The notes under the pieces were generated by a model. That model was not told where the DNA came from. It searched no databases and saw nothing but the letters and a program-made list of their open reading frames with translations. A stretch of DNA of 47,737 nt from Crocinitomicaceae bacterium (GTDB taxonomy: Bacteria; Bacteroidota; Bacteroidia; Flavobacteriales_D; Sanyastnellaceae): contig PBIE01000034.1 of NCBI GenBank assembly GCA_002720375.1, positions 1 through 47,737 on the forward strand, given 5' to 3'. Both the position numbers and the translations under genes were made by a program. Every line of letters begins with the position of its first letter. The first letter of the stretch is position 1. Of the stretch, positions 30,998 through 39,929 are shown one piece after another.

Positions 30998-32026
30998 TCA
31001 AGGTTGAATTTTTTCGTTCGCAAATAAGGCGGTGACAGGTTTTCCTCCTGCAATGAGGGCCCCCCGGAACATCCCAAGGGTGTTCATGGAAAAGACCGGA
31101 TTGCCCCAATGGTCGATGGCAACAACTCCGCCATCTCCGCCAAGGGCGGCCATTTCTTGATGAATGGTTGCGCTTGCAGCTTCTTCGAGGGAAGTTCCAG
31201 CGTGCAGCATCCGCGCATGGATGTCGTGGGCAACGCTGGAGCGAATGAAGAACTCGCCCCACCCAGTGGCAGAAACTGCACAGGTTCGATCATCAGCCCA
31301 TGTCCCTGCGCCGATGATTGGGCTGTCTCCTATTCGGCCATGTCGCTTGAAGGTCATCCCTCCGGTGGAGGTTCCTGCAGCCAAGTGTCCCTCTGAGTCG
31401 AGTGCGACGCAGCCCACCGTTCCAAATTTCTCTTGGGTGGTGTCCCGCTCGAGTGCACGCTCGAAACGGGCTTTTGCTTTTTGGGTGTGAAACCATGCTG
31501 GTTCAGCTGTTTCAGCGCCCGTAGAATGAGCGAATTCGCCTGCGCCGTGGCCGCTGAAGAAGACGTGTTGAGATTCTTCCATTACCGACATCGCGACTTG
31601 AATTGGGTGCCGGAATCCTTGAAGCCCGGTCACTGCCCCGCAATTACGGTCAGAGCCGCGCATGATGCTCGCATCTAATTCGTGCGCACCTGATGCAGTG
31701 TAGACGGCGCCCCTTCCCGCGTTGAAGAGGCTATCGTCCTCCATCAGCGCAATTGCCGCGACTACAGCATCTGTTGCATTACCTCCTTTGTCTAGAACGT
31801 ATCCTCCCGCCTCCAAAGCTTTCGTTAAGGAAAGCCGATAGGCATTCTGTTGCTCGATACTGAGGTTTTCTGTCCCGAAATGACCGGCTCCCCCGTGAAT
31901 GGCAATGGACCAGCGTGCCTGAACACCATTGGAACTGCGTGTTTGTTGTTCATTTTGGGGGTCGCTGGGATTGGAATTGCAGGCAATTAGAAGGGCACTA
32001 AACCCGATAAAGAGACATTGTCGCAT
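30998..32026 (-). CDS. Isoaspartyl peptidase / L-asparaginase, lipoprotein
   Basis: A 342-residue N-terminal-nucleophile hydrolase (plant-type asparaginase family). The precursor should self-cleave before Thr203 in GTVGCVALD to give alpha and beta chains. Family blocks include IAIHGGAGHFG, GGNATDAVVAAIALMEDD, FNAGRGAVYT, LDASIM, STGGMTFKRHGRIGDSPIIGAG (beta-chain; quoted in parts) and ATGWGEFFIR. The N-terminus is a lipoprotein signal with lipobox LIAC (Cys16) followed by SNPSDPQ, so it is predicted to be anchored and periplasmic or surface-exposed. TAAATTTC lies 3 bases before the ATG, one mismatch from the -7 consensus. Confidence 0.92.
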   Translation of the reverse strand: MRQCLFIGFSALLIACNSNPSDPQNEQQTRSSNGVQARWSIAIHGGAGHFGTENLSIEQQNAYRLSLTKALEAGGYVLDKGGNATDAVVAAIALMEDDSLFNAGRGAVYTASGAHELDASIMRGSDRNCGAVTGLQGFRHPIQVAMSVMEESQHVFFSGHGAGEFAHSTGAETAEPAWFHTQKAKARFERALERDTTQEKFGTVGCVALDSEGHLAAGTSTGGMTFKRHGRIGDSPIIGAGTWADDRTCAVSATGWGEFFIRSSVAHDIHARMLHAGTSLEEAASATIHQEMAALGGDGGVVAIDHWGNPVFSMNTLGMFRGALIAGGKPVTALFANEKIQP

Positions 32027-32078
32027 GTTGAAATTTACTCATGGTGACTGAGTAGTATTCGCGACCTATTTTGCCCCT

Positions 32079-32567
32079 ATGATGGAGCATTGGCACTTGT
32101 GGACGTTGGTTGTGCTTGTTTTGTTGATTGGCGAAGCGTTTGTTCCCGGCTTGGTGCTTGGCTCTCTTGCAATCGGTGCGCTTGCTGGTGGCCTGACCAG
32201 TTTAATCACGGAGTGGTGGGAATACCAGTTCGTTGCTGCTTCTGCAGGTGCCTTGTTGTCCTTGGTTTTTCTGCGTCCCATTGCAATGAGGGCTTGGTTC
32301 AGTGGGGACTCGGTGGCCACTGGAGTGGATGCACTCCCGGGTCGAAGAGTCCGTGTGACCGAGGCGTTCAACCCGATGTCGGGCCGCGGTCGCGGTCGCG
32401 TGGATGGGGATGATTGGCTTCTGGAGTTTTCCAAGGACTGGTCCGGTCATCGCAATGAAGGTGAAGTCGGCTTGAACGATCCAGCCAATATCGCAGTGGG
32501 CGACCTCCTCGAGGTGGTCCGTGTTGAGTCCAATGTGCTCATCGTTACCCAACCTACAACCCCTTAA
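32079..32567 (+). CDS. NfeD family membrane protein
   Basis: A 162-residue short-form NfeD protein: two to three N-terminal membrane helices (WTLVVLVLLIGEAFVPGLVL, LGSLAIGALAGGL, FVAASAGALLSLVFL) and a C-terminal OB-fold (ALPGRRVRVTEAF, GRGRVDGDDWLLE, VGDLLEVVRVESNVLIVT). NfeD proteins work with SPFH proteins in membrane microdomains, and the SPFH gene follows 5 bases later, matching the classical pair. Two consecutive ATG codons (32079 and 32082) are possible starts. TATTTTG ends 5 bases before the first of them and may be the -7 element. Confidence 0.9.
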   Translation: MMEHWHLWTLVVLVLLIGEAFVPGLVLGSLAIGALAGGLTSLITEWWEYQFVAASAGALLSLVFLRPIAMRAWFSGDSVATGVDALPGRRVRVTEAFNPMSGRGRGRVDGDDWLLEFSKDWSGHRNEGEVGLNDPANIAVGDLLEVVRVESNVLIVTQPTTP

Positions 32568-32572
32568 TTTTT

Positions 32573-33559
32573 ATGGAAGGTTTTTCTTTTATTTCCGTCA
32601 CGCTGCTGATTCTGGCCACCGTTGTTGTGATCAGAGGGCTTCGCATTGTCAAGCAGAGTGAAGCCATGGTCATTGAACGGCTTGGTCGCTACCGCACGAC
32701 CCTCACGGCAGGCATCAACATCATCATTCCATTCATTGACCGGCCCCGTGCCAGTGTCTGGCGTTATGTCAAGGAAGACAGTTTTGGAGAGCGTGTGATT
32801 GCTTACCGGATGATGGAGCGCATTGATTTGAGAGAGACGGTTTTTGACTTCCCACGGCAGAGTGTCATTACGCGGGACAATGTGGTGACCGAGATCAACG
32901 CTTTGATATACTTCCAAGTGGTGGATGCTGTGAAAAGCGTCTACGAGATCAATAATCTGCCCAATGCAATCGAGAAGCTGACCCAAACAACGCTGCGTAA
33001 CGTCTTAGGAGAGTTGGATTTGGATGAATGTTTATCAAGCCGCGATACCATTAACACCAAGCTTCGCGCTATTCTGGACGAGGCGACCAACAAGTGGGGC
33101 GTCAAGGTGAACCGGGTAGAATTGCAGGACATCAACCCTCCTCAGGATATCAAGGAGGCGATGGAAAAGCAGATGCGGGCTGAGCGCAGCCGCCGTGCGC
33201 AAATCATTGAAGCGGAAGGAACCAAGACAGCCGCTATCTTGGAAGCTGAGGGCCGCAAGGGTGCCGACATCAATCAAGCCGAAGGCGAGCGTCAAGCCAT
33301 GATTCTCGAGGCAGAGGGTCAGGCAGAGGCGCGCTTGAAGGTGGCCATTGCTGAAGCTGAAGCCATCAAGAAGGTTGCCGAAGCTGTATCTCAGACCAAG
33401 GCCGACCCAACCCAATACCTGATTGCGATTCGATACGTTGAGGCGCTGGAAAAGATGTTGGATACCTCAAACGACAAGGCTCGGGTGGTCTTCATGCCAT
33501 ATGAGGCCAGCGGTATGCTAGGCAGTGTGGGCAGCATAAAGGAATTATTGAAGGATTGA
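32573..33559 (+). CDS. SPFH/Band 7 protein, stomatin-like (QmcA type)
   Basis: A 328-residue membrane-anchored SPFH protein. It has an N-terminal hydrophobic anchor (FISVTLLILATVVVIRGL), then VKQSEAMVIERLGRYRTTL and the stomatin core with DFPRQSVITRDNVV and LDECLSSRDTINTKLRAILDEAT. A long charged coiled coil (about 190-280) is built on repeated EAEG units (IIEAEGTKTAAILEAEGRKG and on). Such proteins oligomerise into rings organising membrane domains. It follows nfeD directly, and its TGA overlaps the TTG start of the aldehyde dehydrogenase. Confidence 0.94.
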   Translation: MEGFSFISVTLLILATVVVIRGLRIVKQSEAMVIERLGRYRTTLTAGINIIIPFIDRPRASVWRYVKEDSFGERVIAYRMMERIDLRETVFDFPRQSVITRDNVVTEINALIYFQVVDAVKSVYEINNLPNAIEKLTQTTLRNVLGELDLDECLSSRDTINTKLRAILDEATNKWGVKVNRVELQDINPPQDIKEAMEKQMRAERSRRAQIIEAEGTKTAAILEAEGRKGADINQAEGERQAMILEAEGQAEARLKVAIAEAEAIKKVAEAVSQTKADPTQYLIAIRYVEALEKMLDTSNDKARVVFMPYEASGMLGSVGSIKELLKD

Positions 33560-34962
33560 ACGGTGCGGCACTCACTGAGGTATTCGAGTCGCTTCGTGCA
33601 GCGCATCGGGCTCAGCCTGTCTCATCGTTGCGCGAGCGCAGGTCGCTTCTTGCTGCCATGCAGCGTGGTCTTCGCGCGCATGAGCAGGCCTTGCTAGATG
33701 CTTTGCATCAGGATTTGGGAAAGCCAGAGGCTGAGGCGCGTCTGACTGAGTTTTTTCCCATCAGAAAAGAGATTGCCTTCATTCGTCGTCACCTTGGAGA
33801 GTGGATGCGGCCCGATCGGCGCCCCACCCCTTTACAGTTGATTGGAACGGTTTCGGAGGTCGTGAATCAACCTAAGGGGGTTGTCTTGGTCATTGCGCCT
33901 TGGAACTTCCCTTTGCTCCTGACGATGAAGCCCGTGATTGCTGCTTTGGCAGCGGGGAATCGGGTGTTGGTAAAGCCTCCTGAGCAAGCGCCAGCCACAT
34001 CCAGAGTGATGGCGGATTGGATGGCCAAATCCTTACCAACGGACCGTGTACGTATGGTTCTTGGTGGACCAGAAGAGGCAGCGCACTTAACAACCCTGCC
34101 CTTCGACCACATCTTTTTTACAGGTGGGACGGTGACGGGCAGAAAAGTGATCCGGTCTGCTGCCGAGAACTTGACGCCGCTAACATTGGAATTGGGGGGC
34201 AAGAGTCCTGCAATCGTGGATGGGTCGATGAACCCTGATTTGGTCGCGGGCAGAATCTGTTGGGGCAAAGCTCTGAATTCAGGTCAAGTGTGCATTGCAC
34301 CTGATTATTTGCTGGTGAGGGACACGGCCATGACGGATACACTGTCGGCTTTGGCACGCACTTGGGACCGTTGGTTTGTTGATGGAGCGGCTGCATCAGA
34401 TTCCTACGGACGGATTGTCAATGTTCAGGAGTTTGATCGCCTTGTGGAGACCTTGGATGATGCGGTTTCGAAAGGGGCCATCATCAGATATGGCGGAAAT
34501 CACGACAGAGCCCGCCTTTTCATTGAGCCCACCATTTTGATAGGTGTGAATTCGGGCATGCGCGTGATGCAAGAGGAGGTTTTTGGCCCCTTGCTGCCTG
34601 TGATAAGCTGGTCCGATGCCACAGAAGTTGCGGGCATGGTGTCGGAGATAAAAGATCATCCATTGGCGATGTACATATTCTCAAAGCACCGTCGGTCGAT
34701 TAGAATGTGGCTAGGCGGAATTCGTTCTGGGTCGGTTGGCATTCGAGAAACCGTGGTCCAGATCTCCAATCCTAATCTTCCCTTCGGCGGTGTTCAGGCC
34801 AGTGGTTCAGGTCGGTCCAACGGTAGGGCGTCTTTCGATGAGTTTTCCAATCAGCGGAGTTTGCTTAAGAAATGGCTTCCATTCACCTTGGTCCCCCTCT
34901 CCTTTCCTCCATTTGGTCTGGTAAAAGAGACCTTGGCCAAGTGGATTTCAAGGAGCCTCTGA
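33556..34962 (+). CDS. Aldehyde dehydrogenase (ALDH3-like)
   Basis: A 468-residue NAD(P)-dependent aldehyde dehydrogenase. It has PWNFPLLLTMKPVIAALAAGN, the FFTGG nucleotide loop, LELGGKSP with general base E212, NSGQVCIAPDY with nucleophile C246, and EEVFGPLLPVI. Its length, early N-terminus and hydrophobic C-terminal tail (FTLVPLSFPPFGLVKETL) resemble class 3 fatty aldehyde dehydrogenases, suggesting membrane association and lipid aldehyde substrates. The start is TTG at 33556, overlapping the SPFH stop as TTGA; the first ATG would delete 34 residues. Linkage to nfeD and SPFH suggests a membrane-lipid role. Confidence 0.9.
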   Translation: MNGAALTEVFESLRAAHRAQPVSSLRERRSLLAAMQRGLRAHEQALLDALHQDLGKPEAEARLTEFFPIRKEIAFIRRHLGEWMRPDRRPTPLQLIGTVSEVVNQPKGVVLVIAPWNFPLLLTMKPVIAALAAGNRVLVKPPEQAPATSRVMADWMAKSLPTDRVRMVLGGPEEAAHLTTLPFDHIFFTGGTVTGRKVIRSAAENLTPLTLELGGKSPAIVDGSMNPDLVAGRICWGKALNSGQVCIAPDYLLVRDTAMTDTLSALARTWDRWFVDGAAASDSYGRIVNVQEFDRLVETLDDAVSKGAIIRYGGNHDRARLFIEPTILIGVNSGMRVMQEEVFGPLLPVISWSDATEVAGMVSEIKDHPLAMYIFSKHRRSIRMWLGGIRSGSVGIRETVVQISNPNLPFGGVQASGSGRSNGRASFDEFSNQRSLLKKWLPFTLVPLSFPPFGLVKETLAKWISRSL

Positions 34963-34989
34963 CCGCGCCCTGACGTATCTTGCGCTGGC

Positions 34990-36063
34990 ATGCTCGTGCA
35001 AACGCATTTTCCGAGGAAGTTGGCGCCACAGCGCTACGACCAGTATCTGGCTTCTGGATGGTTTCGGGGGAGTGTTATGCTCTACAAAGTGGACCTGCTG
35101 TGCATTGAGTCTGGCATTTTCGGCGTGGTCAATGTCCGGATGAATTTGGACCGCTTTGAGCTGAAGAAGAGCCAGCGGAAAAGAATCGCCCGTTGTGACC
35201 GGCGATTTTCCTTCAGCATAGGCAGGGCCAAGCCCGATGCCGAGAAGGAGGCGTTGTACGCTCTGCACAAGAAGCGTTTTAAGGGATTCATTCACCCCAC
35301 CTTAAACGAATACCTTACCAGCGGATTTCACAGAACGGTATTTGACACGCGCGAGGTTTGCGTGTACGATGGAGACCGTTTGGTTGCCGTTAGCTACTTC
35401 GACATGGGAGAGCGGTCTATGGCCAGCCTTATTGGCCTCCAGCATCCAGACTACCGGAAGTTTGGTTTGGGGATTTACACCATGCTTAAGGAGATTGAGT
35501 TTGGGTGCTCTGCGGGCTTCAAATGGTACTACCCGGGTTATGTTCTCGACCTCCCTTCTGATTTTGACTACAAGCTTACTCTAGGAGAATTTGAATACTA
35601 CACCCCAACGAAACGCTGGGGGTCTTTCCGGAATTTTGACCCTTCGGGCACCACAGGGTTTCAGGTGCGGAAGTCGATGCAGGAATTGACATCTGGCCTT
35701 GAAGCCTGCGGTATTCCAGCTAAGGAGCGGTATTACCCCTATTTCTCTCTCGGCTTTATGGCGCCTTGGCAACTAGAGTTCTTGACGATGCCCCATTTCT
35801 GTGAGTTGGCGGAGGTGGATGGTCGCAGGCTCATCGTGGGTTATGAGCCGCTTCTCAAAGAGTTTAGACTACTCGATGTCGGGCATACGGATCAGTTCAG
35901 TCACTTGGTTCGCATGGACCACAGTGTGGGTTTGAGCAACGAGGGACTTCACCTCATGGAGATGTTGCAGGTCCGTCGCGTGGTGATGGCGTCTGAGGAC
36001 ATGGGTGCCCTTCTGGGCCATTTGGTAGCAAAAGGGTGGGGCCGCCCCCCTGGGATGGCTTGA
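34990..36063 (+). CDS. Arginine-tRNA-protein transferase-like (Ate1 C-domain, GNAT fold)
   Basis: A 357-residue protein resembling the Ate1-like family of Bacteroidota. It begins LAPQRYDQYLASGWFRGS and has a GNAT-type core: EKEALYALHKKRFKGF, VCVYDGDRLVAVSYFDMGERSMASLIG, DYRKFGLGIYTMLKEIEF and KWYYPGYVLDLPSDFDYKL. Ate1 and Bpt enzymes transfer Arg or Leu from tRNA to N-terminal acidic residues. The N-terminal CGYC-type Cys motif of canonical Ate1 is absent, so activity is uncertain. About 130 C-terminal residues carry no motif that I can identify. It precedes the exonuclease gene by 29 bases. Confidence 0.75.
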   Translation: MLVQTHFPRKLAPQRYDQYLASGWFRGSVMLYKVDLLCIESGIFGVVNVRMNLDRFELKKSQRKRIARCDRRFSFSIGRAKPDAEKEALYALHKKRFKGFIHPTLNEYLTSGFHRTVFDTREVCVYDGDRLVAVSYFDMGERSMASLIGLQHPDYRKFGLGIYTMLKEIEFGCSAGFKWYYPGYVLDLPSDFDYKLTLGEFEYYTPTKRWGSFRNFDPSGTTGFQVRKSMQELTSGLEACGIPAKERYYPYFSLGFMAPWQLEFLTMPHFCELAEVDGRRLIVGYEPLLKEFRLLDVGHTDQFSHLVRMDHSVGLSNEGLHLMEMLQVRRVVMASEDMGALLGHLVAKGWGRPPGMA

Positions 36064-36092
36064 TTACGCCGTCCGTTGACGAGATTGCAGCC

Positions 36093-36860
36093 ATGAAATT
36101 GGGATCGTGGAATGTGAATGGCGTTCGCGCTGTTGTCAAGAAAGACTTTGGAGGTTGGCTTGCTGAGAGTGGCGTTGATGTGTTGGGTTTGCAAGAGACC
36201 AAGGCACAGGATGATCAAGTGAGGGAGGCCCTTTTCGATCTGGGTGAGGATTGGCATTTATATAGTTCAAGTGCTTTCAAAAAAGGCTACAGTGGTACGG
36301 CGATTTTATCGCGCACAGAACCTGAGGCTGTGACGCATGGAATCGGCGTCGAGGGTTTTGACGAGGAGGGCCGGGTCACGGCCGCCGATTTCGGTGGTTT
36401 TCACTTTGTCACGGTCTACACTCCCAATAGCTCTTCAGGATTAAAGCGCCTCCCTTTTCGGATGGAATGGGACGTTGCCTTTAAGTCCTATCTCCAGCGT
36501 CTTGCTGAAGAGAAACCGGTGGTGTGCTGTGGTGATCTCAATGTGGCTCACCGTCCGATTGATCTGGCGCGTCCCGATGCGAACTACAACAAGACACCGG
36601 GCTACACACAAGATGAAATCGATGGTCTTACGTCCTTGTTAGATGGAGGTTTTGCGGATGTGTGGCGAATGCAAAATCCCGATCGTGTTCAGTATTCTTG
36701 GTGGAGTTACCGCGGAGGAGCCAGAGAAAAGAATGTGGGTTGGCGTTTGGATTATTTCTTGGCATCCGAGTCTGCCCTCCCCCATTGCGGGCCGGTCGAG
36801 ATTTTGGCTTCTGTACATGGGTCCGATCACTGCCCCGTGGTCATGGATTACACTCGTTGA
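36093..36860 (+). CDS. xth: Exodeoxyribonuclease III
   Basis: A 255-residue endonuclease/exonuclease/phosphatase-fold DNA repair enzyme (AP endonuclease family 1). Catalytic blocks: SWNVNGVRA (N7), LQETKAQ (E35), FVTVYTPNSS, CCGDLNVAH (Asp-Asn pair), WWSYRGGAREKNVGWRLDYF and GSDHCPVV with the catalytic Asp-His. The ATG at 36093 is chosen since MKLGSWNVNG is the canonical N-terminus; the open frame upstream overlaps the preceding gene. It is convergent with a large secreted protein gene across a terminator. Confidence 0.94.
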   Translation: MKLGSWNVNGVRAVVKKDFGGWLAESGVDVLGLQETKAQDDQVREALFDLGEDWHLYSSSAFKKGYSGTAILSRTEPEAVTHGIGVEGFDEEGRVTAADFGGFHFVTVYTPNSSSGLKRLPFRMEWDVAFKSYLQRLAEEKPVVCCGDLNVAHRPIDLARPDANYNKTPGYTQDEIDGLTSLLDGGFADVWRMQNPDRVQYSWWSYRGGAREKNVGWRLDYFLASESALPHCGPVEILASVHGSDHCPVVMDYTR

Positions 36861-36924
36861 TTGTCTGCGTATGAAGTGATTGTGGTTTTCGATAGCGACG
36901 AACCGGAACATGATGCAATGAATG

Positions 36925-36954
36925 AAAAACCCCGCTCCGTTGCCGGGCGGGGTT
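36925..36954 (-). terminator. Intrinsic terminator after FG-GAP T9SS gene
   Basis: The 8-bp stem AACCCCGC (36928-36935) pairs with GCGGGGTT (36947-36954). Read on the minus strand it runs into TTTTT. It lies 21 bases beyond the stop of the minus-strand gene; on the plus strand, which carries xth, the tail is weaker. Confidence 0.82.
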
Positions 36955-36975
36955 CTCACTAATCAGTGAACAAAT

Positions 36976-39825
36976 TCAGCGAAGTACGATACGCGCAGTA
37001 GCGATTCTGCTGCCTTGACTCAATTTGAGAATGTGAACGCCTTTGGGTAATCCCGAGAAATCAAGGGTGCCCAAAAGGCTTGGTCCAGCTGCTTCTTTTT
37101 GGAACAGTACGCGGCCAGCGGCATCAATTACCTCACAACGGGCCGTACCTGAGGTCACTTCCCATTCTAGTTGGACTTGTCCATCGGATGGGTTTGGGAA
37201 GACCGACAGACCACCCTGTAGTGCCGTAAAGTCAGCGATCCCTGATGTTGAGATTGTTACGGTCACAGGAACGCGGTCAGACGCGCAAGAAATCCCTTGG
37301 GTACTCACCGTCCAATCGTAGAAAAAGTAATAATAACTGGTGGCGTTGTTCGGGTTATTGACACTGCTGGAGGTGATGCTGGCGAGGTTTCCGATTTCAT
37401 ATGGGAAATTGAGGTCGCTGCCTTGGCCATCCCTCCATAGTTGTGGGTTGTCATCAAAGCTGCGGAGGCCGTGCCCAGTGCCGGCTGGAACCATCAGTCC
37501 CAGTTCGACAATGCTCTCTCCATCGGGGACGTTGACAGTGACCTGGTCCAAAACGTTACCTGCCCCATCGATGACTGCAATGGTGCGGTCCTCTTCCCCA
37601 TCGGCAAACACCTTAACACTTTCGATAATGATGTCTTGATAAGCATCAAAACGCAACCAATAGTTGCTGTTGGTGTGGTATTGGCCATCACTTTGGGCAG
37701 AGGATCCACCCAACGCAGTTTCCAGTCCGTGGTTCAAGACGTCCTCTACCCAAAAGGTTGTGGTTTCTTCTAAAACCTCGGTTGCAAAGCTGTTGCCGAT
37801 GTGCAACGGCATGTCTGCAGTCTCACTGTCGTACCAATGGAGCTCAGTGCCGTTGAACTCGAGTATTGTGCTCTCCGATTCGAAAATGGTGGCGTCTTCT
37901 ACGATTGGTGCTGCGGGAACTTCGAACACTTCTACTGTGATGGCTTCGGACGCAGTCGGCTCTGCACAGGCGCCATTGACGGCCACGCTGTATGTTCCCG
38001 CCTCAGTGATGAGAACGCTTTGGTCCGTGGCTCCTGTGGTCCAAATGTATCCAGGTGCTGAACTGCAGATGAGCGTAACGCTTTCTCCATCGCACAATTT
38101 TAAATCACCATCCACAGTGATTGTGGGAATTTCGGGCTCATAAACCTCGATGGAGATGGGGTTTGAAATGCCTGCGCATCCGTTTTCATCGTAAACCATG
38201 ACGGTATAGTTTCCGGTCTCACCTACTGTGACTCCAATGGCTTGTTCCCCATTGCTCCACTCGTAGCTCGAATACCCTGCTGGTGCATTAAGCGTTGCTG
38301 TTTCTCCAGGGCAGATGACATTGGATCCTGTCAAGGTGAGGTCAAATGCACCAATTTGACATGGAGCCTCGATGACATTGTGGTAAGTGTCAATTGCAGG
38401 GTCCACAAGTGTTGCGGTAAAGCCGCTTGGGAAATGGACGATGGCACTGTCAATGTGATCTGCTTCGCCAAGGCCGAAGTGCGGGTGCGTCGTGCAGGTG
38501 ATGCCATAGCTCTCTCCTGATCGCACATCGCGGAGTTGGACTCCCCAAGGGCCGTAGATGGCGACTTGAGCGCCAACAGCGTCAGCGTTGGATTCGATGC
38601 CTTGGAGGTCGAAGCAGACCCAGTGGTGGTCGCTGCCATCATTGATGTACAGTTGGTCCGGATTGTTATTGTCTGGACTGACGTATACGCCTCCATGGCT
38701 GGCAATCAAGTCCATCTGTCCGTCGCGGCCGAAGTCGCCTGTGGCGAAGCTGAGCATTGCGTCTCCATAGCTAAATGGCCAGCTGAGTTCTTCAAATGTG
38801 CCGTCTCCATTGCCTTTGAAGTAAAAGTTGGAGCTGTTGTCGCCAGAGGTGATGAAGTCGATGAAGCCGTCGTTGTCGAAGTCTTCAAACTTGCTCTGGA
38901 GGAAGAATCCGCTCACATCCATTCCGCAGCCGGCGGTGATGTCCGTGAAGTGCCCTGTCCCATCGTTTTCCAACAGGAAGATGCTGTTGCTGTGATTGGT
39001 TACGGCGAGATCCATATCGCCATCGTTATCGATGTCACCGAAGTCAGCTGTCCAGCTCTGTTCGTAGAGTACGAGTCCACGGTCCATGGCCTCTTCAGTC
39101 CATCCCCCTTGTCCATCGTTGACCCAAAGCTGATTCACACGGCGTGGGTCGTAAGGGTCGTTGTTTACCCATTGCCGACACTTCGAGATATACAGGTCGA
39201 CATCTCCGTCGCTGTCAAAATCGCTGAATACAGTCCCATAGTTTCCACTGTGGTCCGTGTTGGGGTAGTCGCTATAGTCGTAGCTCATCAGTGGCATCAG
39301 GTCTTGGTCATTTGTTGGGACTCCTGATTCTGAGCCTTTCCACATGCGGCTCAGGGCGTCATCGTGACACCCAAAAGCGTCTAGGATGCCGTCGTTGTCC
39401 AAATCAGCCATGTTGCAGGCTTGCATGAACATGGACCCGTTGTCCAAATCGTCGAGCTCAAAGTTGCCGCCTGGGCCGATGCGCATCAAGTGCACACCAT
39501 CGTAGCTGCCTCCCGCAAAAATGTCCTTGAAGCCATCATTGTCCATGTCACCAATGCAGGCACCCCACTGGTTTGCGGTGCTGATTTGGCCGTAGTGGAC
39601 CTTGTTGAAACCGGATGCAGTTTGGTACAAGATGTTGACATCGTCTCCTTGGTCAAAAAGGACAAGGTCGTCCAATCCATCATTGTCGATGTCGATGAAG
39701 CCGATTGGTCCGCCGCTATTGAAAGCGTCACCAAGCAAGTCGGTAGACAGGGTAAATGATTGCGAGTGTGCGATACTGTATGTCAGCATCAGTGCCGTGA
39801 AGGCGAAAAGGCGGGATTGGTTCAT
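36976..39825 (-). CDS. T9SS-secreted FG-GAP/VCBS repeat protein with UnbV domain
   Basis: A 949-residue exported protein starting at MNQSRLFAFTALMLTYSIAHS (signal peptide). Residues about 30-410 contain FG-GAP/VCBS repeats with DIDNDGLDDL-type loops (at least eight D.DNDG or DFD.DG segments). An ASPIC/UnbV domain (about 416-485) with VGAQVAIYGPWGVQLRDV and THPHFGLGEADHID follows. Then come two Ig-like/PKD-like repeats with CPGETATLNAPAGYSSYEWS and ICSSAPGYIWTTGATDQS, and a beta-rich region. A canonical type A T9SS sorting domain closes it (about 871-949): VFPNPSDGQ, CEVIDAAGRVL and SGLPKGVHILKLSQG. Same core family as the gene at 26957. The terminator lies at 36925-36954. Confidence 0.88.
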   Translation of the reverse strand: MNQSRLFAFTALMLTYSIAHSQSFTLSTDLLGDAFNSGGPIGFIDIDNDGLDDLVLFDQGDDVNILYQTASGFNKVHYGQISTANQWGACIGDMDNDGFKDIFAGGSYDGVHLMRIGPGGNFELDDLDNGSMFMQACNMADLDNDGILDAFGCHDDALSRMWKGSESGVPTNDQDLMPLMSYDYSDYPNTDHSGNYGTVFSDFDSDGDVDLYISKCRQWVNNDPYDPRRVNQLWVNDGQGGWTEEAMDRGLVLYEQSWTADFGDIDNDGDMDLAVTNHSNSIFLLENDGTGHFTDITAGCGMDVSGFFLQSKFEDFDNDGFIDFITSGDNSSNFYFKGNGDGTFEELSWPFSYGDAMLSFATGDFGRDGQMDLIASHGGVYVSPDNNNPDQLYINDGSDHHWVCFDLQGIESNADAVGAQVAIYGPWGVQLRDVRSGESYGITCTTHPHFGLGEADHIDSAIVHFPSGFTATLVDPAIDTYHNVIEAPCQIGAFDLTLTGSNVICPGETATLNAPAGYSSYEWSNGEQAIGVTVGETGNYTVMVYDENGCAGISNPISIEVYEPEIPTITVDGDLKLCDGESVTLICSSAPGYIWTTGATDQSVLITEAGTYSVAVNGACAEPTASEAITVEVFEVPAAPIVEDATIFESESTILEFNGTELHWYDSETADMPLHIGNSFATEVLEETTTFWVEDVLNHGLETALGGSSAQSDGQYHTNSNYWLRFDAYQDIIIESVKVFADGEEDRTIAVIDGAGNVLDQVTVNVPDGESIVELGLMVPAGTGHGLRSFDDNPQLWRDGQGSDLNFPYEIGNLASITSSSVNNPNNATSYYYFFYDWTVSTQGISCASDRVPVTVTISTSGIADFTALQGGLSVFPNPSDGQVQLEWEVTSGTARCEVIDAAGRVLFQKEAAGPSLLGTLDFSGLPKGVHILKLSQGSRIATARIVLR

Positions 39826-39917
39826 CCTTTGAAGTTTTGCAGGCCGACAAGATACACACTTGCTGAGGCTCATGGCGGACTTGAGAGTAACAACGAACAA
39901 CCCAGAAGGTTGCCTTG

Positions 39918-39925
39918 TAGTTTTG
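39918..39925 (+). promoter_or_regulatory. -7 element of mtaB promoter (leaderless spacing)
   Basis: TAGTTTTG matches TAnnTTTG exactly and is separated by four bases (GGTC) from the mtaB ATG at 39930, again predicting transcription start at the initiation codon. No clear -33 box is seen. Confidence 0.6.
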
Positions 39926-39929
39926 GGTC

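Noticed and set aside
38536-39327. 263-codon plus-strand open frame inside the FG-GAP gene
   Set aside because: Val/Asp/Ala-rich shadow opposite the calcium-loop repeats; no domain or signal, while the minus-strand gene is clearly real.
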